Of a stretch of DNA of 64,000 nt, positions 47,121-63,329 are shown piece after piece. Position 1 is the first letter of the stretch, and each line of letters starts with the position of its first letter. The translations under genes and the position numbers were made by a program. A model generated the notes under the pieces. That model was not told where the DNA came from. It searched no databases and worked only from the letters and a program-made list of their open reading frames with translations. This stretch comes from Ceratotherium simum simum (lineage: Eukaryota; Chordata; Mammalia; Perissodactyla; Rhinocerotidae): contig NW_004454224.1 of the NCBI RefSeq assembly GCF_000283155.1, forward strand, positions 10,237,406 to 10,301,405. The letters are read 5' to 3'.

Positions 47121-47341
47121 TTTTTTTTTTTTTTTAAGATTTTATTTATTCAGTTTTTTTCCCCCCAAAGCCCCAGCAGACAGTTGTATGTCATAGGTTC
47201 ACATCCTTCTAGTTGCTGTACGTGGGACTCGGCCTCACGTTGGACGGAGAAGTGGTGCCTCGGGGCGCTCCCGGGATCCGAACCCAGGCTGCCAGCATCA
47301 GAGCGCGCGCACTTAACCGCTAAGCCACGGAGCCAGCCCTA
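47121..47341 (-). mobile_element. ERE-type SINE, second subfamily, reverse orientation
   Basis: The reverse complement has head GGGCTGGCTCCGTGGCTTAG, B box GGTTCGGATCCC and a CTGGGGCTTTGGGG body. The duplication GTCTGAAAATCTT is at 47108-47120 and 47342-47354. It lies about 400 bp upstream of the CFL1 promoter. Confidence 0.92.
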
Positions 47342-48024
47342 GTCTGAAAATCTTGAGTGAGTTAATATTTTGCTTTTCTGAATCGAAGCAACTATTCATT
47401 GGCCTGGAATCCAGTCTTAGAACAAGGAGAATCGCAAGTATAAGGCGCCTTCAATCCAATAAACATTCACCGAGCACCCTCCATGTGCAAAGCCACTCTT
47501 GTCTACTGAGAAAAGGCCATATGTAACTTAAATAAAATAAGAGGAAAAAACACAAGGGAAAGGCCACAAGGAAATCTTTGAAAATAGAGCTTTGTCCTTG
47601 TTTTAAAGATGTTTGGCAAATTCACGAGGCAATAAAGGGAGAGGGGCAGGGGTTTGTGCATTCAGTTCAAGGATTATGTGCCTTTTACTAGACAGTGAAA
47701 AGAGGAAATAGATATTAAACCAGACTTGAATCTCGTTCTCGAGTTCATAGCCAGGCATATCGTTAATTTAATACCTTCAAATTGAGACACAAACTCTGTG
47801 GGAGATGAGCTTCAAAAAAAGAAGCTGGGGTGGGGGACTCCAGGAAGATTTCGTTGACCTCGAACAATGACCATGGCCTCACACTTCGCAGGAGGAGAGA
47901 GGGTCGCAAACAAGGGAACTGGGGGCATTGATCCCATAAGCGGAATAAAGGGTGTAAATGAAGAGCTGGAAGCTCGGTCTTCACCACCTGGGGAGCCATG
48001 CCCGCGAGTGGGGTGCCTCGCAGA

Positions 48025-48043
48025 GCATGCCGGGGGTTGTAGT
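48025..48043 (-). promoter_or_regulatory. ZNF143/THAP11-type element
   Basis: The reverse complement ACTACAACCCCCGGCATGC fits the published ACTACAAnTCCCRGMATGC promoter motif with one or two differences. It lies in CpG-rich DNA. Binding is inference. Confidence 0.6.
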
Positions 48044-48327
48044 TGGGGACATGCCGCCGCACCGCCTACCAACCGAGCTCCCAGGAGCTCCAGGTGGAGG
48101 CCGCAGCTCGACTCCCGCCTCTCGCAAGCGACCCTGCCAGAAGAAGAGGCTGGCTGCATCGTTTTCGAGCCTCGGAGTTTCCAAGAGCAACGAGGAGGGG
48201 GAGGAGGACTTCGCAGTTACCCTGGAGACGCGCTTTCGCCCGCCCCTAGCCGCGGGATGCCCTAGATGCCCTTATTAGGACAAGAGACTAGAGGGGGCGG
48301 GGCCACCCCAAACGCCGGCTGGAGGCT

Positions 48328-48337
48328 CCTTATAAGG
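48328..48337. promoter_or_regulatory. Perfect CArG box (SRF site)
   Basis: CCTTATAAGG matches CC(A/T)6GG exactly and is self-complementary, inside a CpG-rich block about 1.6 kb upstream of the CFL1 start. The family of actin-cytoskeleton genes, cofilin included, is known to be SRF/MRTF-controlled. It also overlaps a TATAA string. Confidence 0.55.
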
Positions 48338-49329
48338 CAGTGTCGGGCGGGAGGCGGGAGTTTGGAGGTGGCTGGGTGGAGTCTGCAGGGGCGAGCCTGG
48401 AGCTCCGGCGCCCGCCTCTCCGCTCCTCGAAGGCCCCAAACATGCACGTCGCGGCTTCCCATGTAACAGCTGGGGGCTGTTCCAACTCCCTGGCGAGACT
48501 CTCGTGTCTCTCAACTTGGGGACCCCTTTGCACAGTTTCCATCTTAAACGTCCCTGAGGGCCCCCACCTCCAATGAGTCACAAAAACGGCGAAGTGTTCT
48601 CCCCTTCCACTCTTGTCTGGGCTCCTTACACCCAGCCTGCTCCCCTGAATCCAACCACGTGCCCATTTCAGCACTCCCCCACTTGCCCTAATGTCCAGCA
48701 ACTCCTATTTGTCCCCCTTCTACTTGTCCTCTGTCCCCCTCCCCCCTGTCCTCCTAGCTTTGGTCTTCCCTGCACATCGCCGACTTCGCGCCCCTCCCCC
48801 ACTGCCCTGTGGTTCCCCGGCACTCCCACCGCCCAGCTCTGGATCACCATTTCCTCGGAGGGTCCTTCAGCTCTTCCTGTGTTACCTTTGTGTCCTTATC
48901 CCCTGTACCCCTTGCTAGATGTCCCTCCTGCAAATACACCTGCAGCCATTTGTCCCCAACCCCCATCACCTCTCGGGCTCTACACAAGCCCAACCTTTCT
49001 CCAGCCTTCTCCGCAAGGGTGAGGCTGAAATTGACAGCCTCAGGTTATTTAGTTAAGCACCGCCCCAGCCAGCCCTCCCAGCCACAGGGGGCGCTGTCCG
49101 CCCTCCTCTCGCCTGCACAAAGCGGACCCCGCTCTCGAATCTGGGGTGGGAGGAAGAGGCGGGTCAAGGCTCCGGGGCCCTGGGTGGGGCGCGTCCAAAA
49201 AACTTGTCTGGCCCGGAGGGGCGGGGGGGGTGGGGGGCGAAAGGCCGTAGAGACAGCGCTCGGCACCAACCACTTAGAGTAGCGCAGGGGCGGGGAGGGC
49301 AGCAGGAGGCTATCCTCTAGTTAGTGCCC

Positions 49330-49459
49330 CGCATAGGACCACGTGATTGGAGAGGTCCCGCCCTCACCCACCCGAGCCAGGTGTTCGAATCCCGTCTCCG
49401 AAACTGGCGGCGTCTCCGTCCCGCCGGCGTGAGGCGCCAAAGGACCCGCCCTGGGGCTC
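49330..49459 (+). promoter_or_regulatory. MUS81: MUS81 proximal promoter / 5' UTR
   Basis: A composite CACGTG E-box and reverse CCAAT box (CACGTGATTGG, 49340-49350) sits about 110 bp before the ATG, with a GGTCCCGCCC GC-rich site after it. TATA is absent. CpG density stays high through exon 2. Confidence 0.6.
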
Positions 49460-52400
49460 ATGGCGGCGCCGGTCCGCCTGGGCCGGAAACGCCCGCTGCC
49501 GGTTTGCCCCAACCCGCTCTTCGTACGCTGGCTTACCGAGTGGCGGGACGAGGCAGCCAGCAGGGGGCGCCGCACGCAGTTCGTGTTTCAGAAGGTGGGT
49601 CCCGGCCCGGCCTGATGCGGATAGGTGCTGGTGGAGTCAGACGACCAGGCCCGCCCTGACCCGGTACCGTACCCCTGCCCTCGCCAGGCGCTGCGCTCCC
49701 TCCGGCGGTACCCACTGCCCCTGCGCAGCGGCAAGGAAGCTAAGATCCTACAGCACTTCGGAGACGGGCTTTGCCGGATGCTGGACCAGCGGCTGCAGCA
49801 GCACCGAGCATCGGGCGGTGAGCGCTTGGGGCAGGGGTTGGTGGTCCCGAGCCTCCCCCCAGATGCAGCCTCCGTAACCACCTGGGATACCCTGGCTTCA
49901 AGCTCTGCACTCCTGCCCCCAAGGTGCTGTTTGACCTAGCTGGTGGCTGGCTCTCAGAGCCTCGCCGCTCTCATCTACCACATAGGCTGACAGCGTCCCA
50001 GACCCTCCCACCTGCTGGATTCTGCGGGGTCCGGGGTTGACTCTCTTCTCCTCCCGCAGATGATCATGCCCCGGGGTCACCATCTGGAGCAAAGAGTCCA
50101 GCTCCGGAAGGGCCAACTGCCGAAGTCCAGGACCCTTCCATGCCAGTGAGGAGGGGGCAAGGGGAGTGGAAGGGACAGTGGGAGCACCAGGAGTAAGATC
50201 TTTGGGCTTGAGGGACTTAACAGGCCTGAGTCCCCGTCTCCCCACCAGTGATGCCTGGCCTTGGGCAAATGACTTATTTTCTCTGACACTGAGTCATCTT
50301 ATCTGCAGGTGGGGCTGTTGATTAATAACAGTCAGTGGAGAGAGTTCCATTATCAAGTTATTTAGGGGGCCAAGCCCAGTAAGGTGTAGGGGTTGCAGTT
50401 ACCTAGAGTTTTCTTGCCTTACCACTTCTGTCCTGCAGTGGGTGGTAGAACTGAGTCTAGGCCAGGCAGATTACACCCCCCCAGTCCCACCCCCACCCCA
50501 CCCCACCCCGCTGCAACTGTCCACCGTCTCATCCCAGCTTTGCAGGAGATCATCCCATCATCTGGCCCATTTTACAGATAAGGAAACTGAGAGGTAGCTG
50601 AGTGACTTGCCCAGAGCCATGTAGTCTGCTGAGATAGAGCCTGAACCTCAACCCTGCCAGGGATTCAGTCTACAATGGCTGATGGCCCCTCTGTACCTTT
50701 CAGGTTCCTGCTCAGCCCAAAGCAGGAGGCTCGGGCAGCTACTGGCCAGCTCGGCACTCGGGAGCACGAGCGATACTGCTGCTGCTCTACAGGGAGCAGC
50801 TGGTGAGTGCCTGGCTGCACCGGGAGTCAGGAACCGAGGCAGTGGGGTGTGAGGAGGCTGGCCGGGCACTCAACATTTCTGCCTTGGTTACAGAATCCTA
50901 GTGGCCACAGCTTCCTAACCAAGGAGGAGCTGCTGCGGAGGTGTGCCCAGAAGGCTCCCAGGGTGAGCACTGAGGAGGGGAAGGATGGGGCCTAGTGGCG
51001 CTGGATCTGACCCTGAGACTGCCCTTCTCGGGAGCAAGCAATGGCATGGGGCACAGGGAGTTGGACACACAGTAGCATCAGTGGCTCTCTAAGGGTCTCC
51101 TCCCCTCTGGACAGGTGGCCCCTGGGAGTGCTCAACCCTGGCCAGCCCTCCGCTCCCTCCTCCACAGGAACCTGGTCCTCAGGACACACCAGCCAGCCAG
51201 GTGGGGCCAACTAAGGGGATACGGGAGGCAGGGAGGGGGAGCACGCATGACGTTCTGAGTTGGCCCCTGTGGCCACCCAGCAAATCCCAGGCCTCATGTT
51301 GTTGAGGTTGGGGAAGGGAGGCCTTACCCCCAGGAGCCCACACTGATGGAGTACCAGGAGGGTCTGAGAGACCGAGCAGTGGGTGGGAGGGAGGAGGGGG
51401 TGCCACAGGTTATTGGAGGAATAGAAAGGCTTTGCTGAGGACATGGCATTTGACGCAGCTTAGAATTCAGTGGGTAGAGATGTAGGAAAGGCGAATGCAG
51501 GAGGGACGGTTTGTCTGAGATGTACTTATTGCAGACCTGAGAAGTGGCCCTAGGGCAGGTCTCGAGGAAGCTAACCCGAGGGGCAAGAACATGGCGGGGC
51601 TAGGGGGGAGACGCTGGACTTGTCTGTGCAGGGTCGCGAAGGGGGTGGTGAGGCCAGCCTAGCTGGGGCATGCGGGAGAGCGTGCCAGATATGAGTGAAG
51701 AAGGGAGATCTGTGTTCCTCTCTTCCGCCTACCAGGTACTCACTGACCCCGGAGGGTCTGGAGCTGGCCCAGAAGCTAGCCGAGTCAGAGGGCCTGAGCT
51801 CGCTGAACGTGGGCCTCGGGCCAGAGGAGCCCCCTGGGGAGGAGCCTGAAGTGCCAGGAGCGGCCTCAGCTGAGCTGTGAGGAGGAGGGCGGGGAGGAGG
51901 AGAACAGGGGAACAGGAGGGGTCCTGGAAACGGGCCACCACCCCACACCTCTCTCCATCACCTACAGCTGAGCTGTGGCTGCCCCACTCCTGTGGGTTGG
52001 GGGGGAACTGCCCTAGCACTGGGGTTCTGGCCTTACACATACCAACCCCCACTCCCCGCAGTGGCGCCAGCGAAGGGAGCGTCCAGCAGCCGCCCCTGGA
52101 GCTGGGGCCCGGAGAATACAGGGTGCTGTTGTGTGTGGATGTTGGCGAGACCAAGGGGTGAGTGAGGGGGAGAAGTGAGGGAGAGGGTACTGGGGAGGTT
52201 GGCATGGCCTGCCCTGACCCAGGCCTCCCACCTTGCCACTCCAGGGCAGGGCACAGGCCAGAGCTGCTCCGGGAGCTGCAGCGGCTGCACGTGACCCACA
52301 CGGTGCGCAAGCTGCACGTTGGGGACTTCGTGTGGGTGGCACAGGAGACCAGGCCCAGAGACCCAGGTAAGGGGTGTGGACAGGCAGGCAGGTGTCAGAG

Positions 52401-54749
52401 GCAGGGCCTGATGGGTGAGGGGACACAGACTAACAGGAGCCTTCTTGGCCTCTCGGCAGCGAGACCTAAGGAACTGGTCCTGGACCACATTGTGGAGCGC
52501 AAGCGGCTGGACGATCTGTGCAGCAGCATCATCGATGGCCGATTCCGGGAACAGAAGGTTCTTTACTGGCCCCACCGTACTCCCTGCTCCCTGCCTGCTC
52601 TGGGGGCCTCCTTCTCAGCCCGGAGGAATCCAGGGACACTTCTGGGTGGCCTCGAGGCAGTCTCAAGGACTCCAGGCACACCTCCATAGGGCTGCTCCAG
52701 GGAAGCCCCAAGATCAGACCCCCTATGGACCCCCCCAGATGCACAGTAGTTGCATAGGGTGTCTGGGCTGGGCTGTGGAGCATCTTAAAGACCCCTTGGG
52801 AGTCCAGCCCCTGCAGTTTGGGGTACAAGGCCCAAACCTCTGGGAGCAGAACCAAAGCACTGTATCTTGGTACTGGCTGCTGGGCTGACCCCATAGTCAG
52901 AGAGGCCACGTACAGGCCAAGGGAGGCTTGAAGAATGGGTGTCATTCAGAGATGGTAGAAGGGCTTTCCGGGCAAGAGTAACAGCATGAGCAAAGGCACG
53001 GAGGCCGCCCTGAGACAGGTAGAGAGGCTGGGAGGACAAGGCAGTGACTTAGTGGGACCAGGATCCCATGATGATCTTGAGTGTGACATGATGGAAGGCC
53101 CAGCCTATGGGCATCCAGGCTGACCCTCCCTGCCCCTCTGTCCGCCTCCCCAGTTCCGGCTGAAGCGCTGTGGTCTGGGACGCCGGGTATACCTGGTGGA
53201 GGAGCATGGCTCAGTGCACAACCTCAGCCTCCCTGAGAGCACGCTGCTGCAGGCTGTCACCAACACTCAGGTGAGCAGGCGGGCAGGCCAGGCTGGCAGG
53301 GACCCCGTGGTCTGTGGCTCTGCCCAGGAGCCCCCTTCCCTCTCTTGGGTCCTCTTCCCAGGTCATTGATGGCTTCTTCGTGAAGCGCACAGCGGACATT
53401 AAGGAGTCAGCTGCCTACCTGGCCCTCCTGACACGGGGCCTGCAGAGACTCTACCAGGTGAGCAGGTGTACCTTTCAGGCCCTGGCCTCTTACCTGGGCC
53501 CTGTGCACCCCCAAGGAAGGTGAGGTGAGTGAGGTCCCGATTCCTCAGGCTGGCCCACTGAGGCCTAGGATCAGGCAAGGACTGGCTGGGGGTTGTCCCC
53601 TAGAGCTCTGGCCTGGCCTCAGTCCCCTCTTCCCTCAGGGCCACACATTACGCAGTCGCCCCTGGGGAACCCCAGGGGACCCTGAATCAGGGGCCGGGCC
53701 CTCCGCAAACCCTCTCTGCTCACTCCTCACCTTCAATGACTTCAACGCGGGAGCCATGAAGAACAAGGTACAGCCTCTGCCTAACTCCTCGTTATGTGGT
53801 CCGGCCCCCAACCACTCCTGATACAGTGCTCCCTGACCCCAGGCCCAGTCAGTGCGGGAGGTGTTCGCCCGGCAGCTGATGCAGGTGCGCGGAGTGAGTG
53901 GGGAGAAGGCAGCAGCCCTGGTGGATCGGTACAGCACCCCCGCCAGGTAGGCCCCCCAGAGCCTCTTAGGGTTCCTCTGCCCCTGCCCTCCCTGTGTGGC
54001 ACTCAGCTCAATCAATGCTTTGTGGAGCTGTGAGGGCTGTGCAGACCCAGAGATGGGGAGACCCAGCTGAACCCCAGGGAGTTCATGGAAGTCAGGGGGT
54101 GAGGAAGACAGAGCCAGCCAGGACCAGACAGTATCTCAGGCATTAAGGGAGACTACAGGAGGGAGGGAGGGAGACATTCCACCTGGTGCAGCAGGGAAGG
54201 CTTCCTGGAGGAGGGGGTTGGGCCATGAAGACTGGGCCAAGAAATGCCAGACTTGGAGAACCTCTCATGCAGGGAGCTTTTGGAGCCTTTGCTGGCTCTG
54301 CCCCAGTGCTCCTGCAGGAAGGGAGGGCAAGCGGGATGGAGCAGGGCCTTGAATGCCAGGCTCAGGAAGTACGGCAGTGGTCCTGACTCCTCTAACCCAT
54401 GCTGCCCCTTCCTGCCTGTCTCCCATGACACTGGCCCCAGCTGTTCAGAGTGGGCCAGCTGCCAGCCATTGTCAAGCCTTAAAAACTCAAACACCCCACC
54501 CCACCCCCAGCCTACTGGCCGCCTATGACGCCTGTGCCACCCCCAAGGAACAGGAGATGCTGCTGAGCACCATCAAGTGTGGCCGTCTGCAGAGGTGAGG
54601 GCAAGAGACAGAACTCAGAGGGAGTGGCCAGGGCCAGGGCTGTTGTGGGGCCTGACCCTCCCCTGCCTCTCTCTCCGTGCAGGAATCTGGGGCCTGCTCT
54701 GAGCAGGACCTTGTCCCAGCTCTACTGCACCCACGGCCCCCTGACCTGA
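49460..54749 (+). CDS. MUS81: MUS81 structure-specific endonuclease subunit
   Basis: XPF-family nuclease that pairs with EME1 or EME2 and cuts 3'-flaps, stalled forks and nicked Holliday junctions. Coding exons: 49460-49594, 49688-49817, 50060-50145, 50704-50802, 50894-50962, 51115-51200, 51736-51876, 52062-52157, 52245-52366, 52460-52557, 53154-53270, 53362-53457, 53639-53767, 53843-53946, 54511-54594, 54683-54749. The product is 552 aa, one longer than the human protein as I recall it; the extra Gly is at the exon 7/8 junction. An N-terminal HhH region is followed by a winged-helix part (about 125-245). The nuclease carries D275 and E278 in VDVGETK and E334-R-K-R-L-D-D340, the ERKxxxD active site. 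The C-terminal HhH2 (about 480-545) contains [16 protein letters not shown]. All introns are GT-AG; exon 10 has a weak GTTCTT donor. Confidence 0.97.
50515..50662 (-). repeat. MIR SINE, reverse orientation, in MUS81 intron 3
   Basis: Contains GGCCCATTTTACAGATAAGG, AAACTGAGAGGTAGCTGAGT and ACTTGCCCAGAGCCATGTAG. Confidence 0.8.
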
Positions 54750-54824
54750 GCTATGCCACGAGACAGACCCCAGCTCTCATCTTCCCAGGCTAGCCAGCCT
54801 TTTAACCAGAATCTTTGGGGCTAC

Positions 54825-54830
54825 AATAAA
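54825..54830 (+). terminator. MUS81: MUS81 poly(A) signal
   Basis: AATAAA 76 bp after the stop codon, followed by a T/G-rich downstream element (AAGTGTCTGCAGCCTTCTGTG). The short 3' UTR ends near 54850. Confidence 0.85.
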
Positions 54831-54849
54831 AATCTAAGTGTCTGCAGCC

Positions 54850-55525
54850 TTCTGTGTTATGGAGGAGACACCAGGCCCCAGGGGCCTTGTAAAATATCCA
54901 GGCAGGAACTGGGGAGACCATTGGTTCCCTTGGTTTTTAAACTGAGCTCCTTGGGATTTTGGGTACCCTGGTGGAGCAATGAGATTGCCAGGGAGACGGC
55001 GTTAGTGAAGCATTGCAACTTTGAATCCAGTTTATGTCATCAGAAGGTCCCCTGATCAAATAAAATTCCCTTTGATAAAAGGTTCTGTAGCTTGGAAAAG
55101 AAAAGTTTGAAAAGCACTAACAGTCCAATTGCCCCATTTTATGGATTGGAAAACTGATGCCCAGGTAGCTAGTAGGGTTTGTCCAAATTGATAGTTTGAG
55201 GCCTAGCTAGGAGTGAAACCCAGGGCCTCCTGGCACTGTCTACAGTGGGGTTTCTCAGGCTCCCTGTAAACCAGCCAAACCTACATTTCTGTGCTGGGGC
55301 CTGGGGACATTACCTCCTCCCTTCTCCAGGAGATTCTAATGCTCATGGCACGTAGATCGATCCCAGCCATGGGGATGCAGCTCTCAGCTCCTGTCAACAG
55401 GACTCCCTCAGCCTGAGCAGAGACCCCCCCCCCCACTTTAGGTAGACTTGGCCTGCCTCCCACAAGCCTGGCCCCTCCCCCAGTCTGGGGTTCACTACAG
55501 TGTCACCCACCCCCCTCAGCCACCA
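54850..55525. other. MUS81-EFEMP2 tail-to-tail interval
   Basis: Less than 0.7 kb separates the two convergent 3' ends. It contains a diverged reverse MIR (about 55120-55240, with CCCATTTTATGGATTGGAAA and GATGCCCAGGTAGCTAGTAG) and no gene. Confidence 0.65.
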
Positions 55526-55543
55526 GGACTCCTTCTTTCTCCC

Positions 55544-55549
55544 TTTATT
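55544..55549 (-). terminator. EFEMP2: EFEMP2 poly(A) signal
   Basis: TTTATT on the plus strand is AATAAA on the minus strand, about 120 bp after the EFEMP2 stop codon. The short 3' UTR fits the gene. Confidence 0.8.
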
Positions 55550-55669
55550 GCCTTTCTCTCTCTACCCTTCACAACAGCATCTTCCCTTTTAGCAGAACGC
55601 AGGCATCCCTGAGCCCCAGGCCCCTCGGCTACAGGGAACCTCCCCCTCCCTGAGGGCTCCCCCCACTCC

Positions 55670-61655
<5,986 letters not shown>

Positions 61656-61967
61656 CCTGGGGCTGGGAGGTGGTGGGCGGGGGTCAGGGCCCCTCTGCCA
61701 CGGCACCCCCCATTCCCTGTACCAGAACCCTGAGCCCTGGCCCCAGCCGCCTCCCGCTCGGGACCGTGCTTGGGGCCCCGGAGCTCCCAGAGCCGAGGGC
61801 CAACTCCTCTCGCAGGCCGGGGTACGGGGCCCACCCGCCCGGGGCCGCCCCGCCCCCGCCCGGTCCCCCAGCGGAGCGGGCCGAGGAGCGCGGCCTCTCG
61901 CCTCCTCGCTGACGCCGACTCGGCCGAGACTCCGGCCCTTGCCCTCCCCCCACGGACAGCCACTCAC

Positions 61968-62064
61968 TTGGGCCCGCGACGCCCCCGCGGCCCGCGGCTC
62001 CGGCGGCTCGGCTGGCTCGGGCAGTGCCTGCGGGCAGACGGACGGGCGGACAGCGCAGCTCCCT
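61968..62064 (-). other. EFEMP2: EFEMP2 non-coding first exon (partial)
   Basis: On the minus strand a strong GTGAGTG donor follows CCCAA at 61968, and a matching acceptor CCAGCCCCAG lies directly before the coding exon (starting 61656, G then ATG). Between them is a 311-bp CpG-rich intron. The 5' end of the exon is lost in the N gap. Confidence 0.6.
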
Positions 62065-62264
62065 NNNNNNNNNNNNNNNNNNNNNNNNNNNNNNNNNNNN
62101 NNNNNNNNNNNNNNNNNNNNNNNNNNNNNNNNNNNNNNNNNNNNNNNNNNNNNNNNNNNNNNNNNNNNNNNNNNNNNNNNNNNNNNNNNNNNNNNNNNNN
62201 NNNNNNNNNNNNNNNNNNNNNNNNNNNNNNNNNNNNNNNNNNNNNNNNNNNNNNNNNNNNNNNN
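62065..62264. other. Assembly gap (N)
   Basis: Exactly 200 N, covering what should be the EFEMP2 transcription start. The round length suggests a filler of unknown true size. Confidence 0.99.
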
Positions 62265-63320
62265 CCCCCACCCGGTCCCCCGCGGCGCCGCCCGGAGCCG
62301 CCTCCCGGCGCAGGGCCAGGGTCTTCTAGCGCTCGATCCTGGGGGTATTGGTCCTGATGCCAGGCCCTCAGACTCATCTGGGAGCCCCCAGGCCCTCACT
62401 TTCAGCACCTCAGAGTGTCATCCTGCACACCTAGATTTCTATCTAATTTGAGCCCCCAGAATTCCATCCTGTGCATCCACATCTTAATGCTGGAGCCCCC
62501 AGACTCTTTGTGCGCTTCCCAGAATGTCATCCTGTGCACCTAGACCCCACCTAATCTTGGGGCCTCCAGATCCTCACCCTACGCTCTCCAGAATTTTATT
62601 CTCTGCACCCAGAAAGTCACTCTGGAAATACCAAAACTTCATTCAGGGTCCCCAGACCCTCGCTTGAGGACGAGACGCTCCCCGGCCCAGAACTGTTCAT
62701 CTCTGTCCCTTCTCTTCTCCATCCCCAGGGCTGTCTGTCTTCAGCCAAGTGGTCCCTTCACTCCAGGACAGCCTCCCCGGAGCCCTCCGATTGCCGGGCT
62801 ACAACAGTTTGGGGGCGGGGGCGGCAGTTCTCTTTTGGCCCAGAATGAATGGAAGCCCCTTAGAAGGCTTGGGCAGCGCTGAACTCGGGCGTACAGGACT
62901 CCAAGGTCCGGCGCCAGCGCCTTCCCGGCCACCTCCCACCCGCGGCCCCCTCCGCCCCCGGGGTTTCTGCCTCCGCCCCCAAGCGGAGGGCGCGCCCTTG
63001 GGGGAGGGGTTTGGGCGGAGCTGGCTCCCAGGAAGGGGCGGGGCCTCTCCCTGCCCACGTCTCAGGGCGGGGCCAGACGGGAAAGGGCCGCGTGTGCAAG
63101 GTTCTCAGTCTGGAGGCAGATGGCGTGCGGGAACTGCCGAGCCCTCCCTTCCCTTTCCACCCGTGTTTATCCTCACGATCGCCCCCAACGCAGCCGGGCC
63201 GGGGGAGAGGGAATGCCGAGGAGGGGACGTGGGATGGGTCCCGAGGTGAGCCCTCCGGGTTCAGAGTGGACCGGAAAGCGCCTCCCCCATCCCCAAATCC
63301 TTTCCAGCCGCAGGGGCGAG
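62265..63320. other. EFEMP2 upstream region: CpG-rich with a degenerate tandem repeat
   Basis: 62265-62340 is the edge of the CpG island. 62372-62612 holds a degenerate repeat whose units share GGAGCCCCCAGA and ATGTCATCCTGTGCACCTAG-like blocks, at lengths of about 79, 43, 67 and 52 bp. 62800-63280 is a second GC-rich, CpG-bearing patch with GC boxes (GGGGCGGGGCC near 63036). No gene is recognised. Confidence 0.55.
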
Positions 63321-63329
63321 GAGGCTAAA

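Larger units (their letters stand above)
47355..49320. other. CFL1-MUS81 head-to-head interval with a CpG-rich core
   Basis: 47355-47940 is unique AT-leaning DNA. 47950-48560 is GC- and CpG-rich with a ZNF143-type element and a perfect CArG box, listed separately. 48570-49040 is C-rich with no gene seen. 49050-49320 leads into the MUS81 promoter. A 75-codon plus-strand ORF (48051-48278) is discussed as a finding. Non-coding 5' exons of MUS81 could lie here but I cannot place them. Confidence 0.5.
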
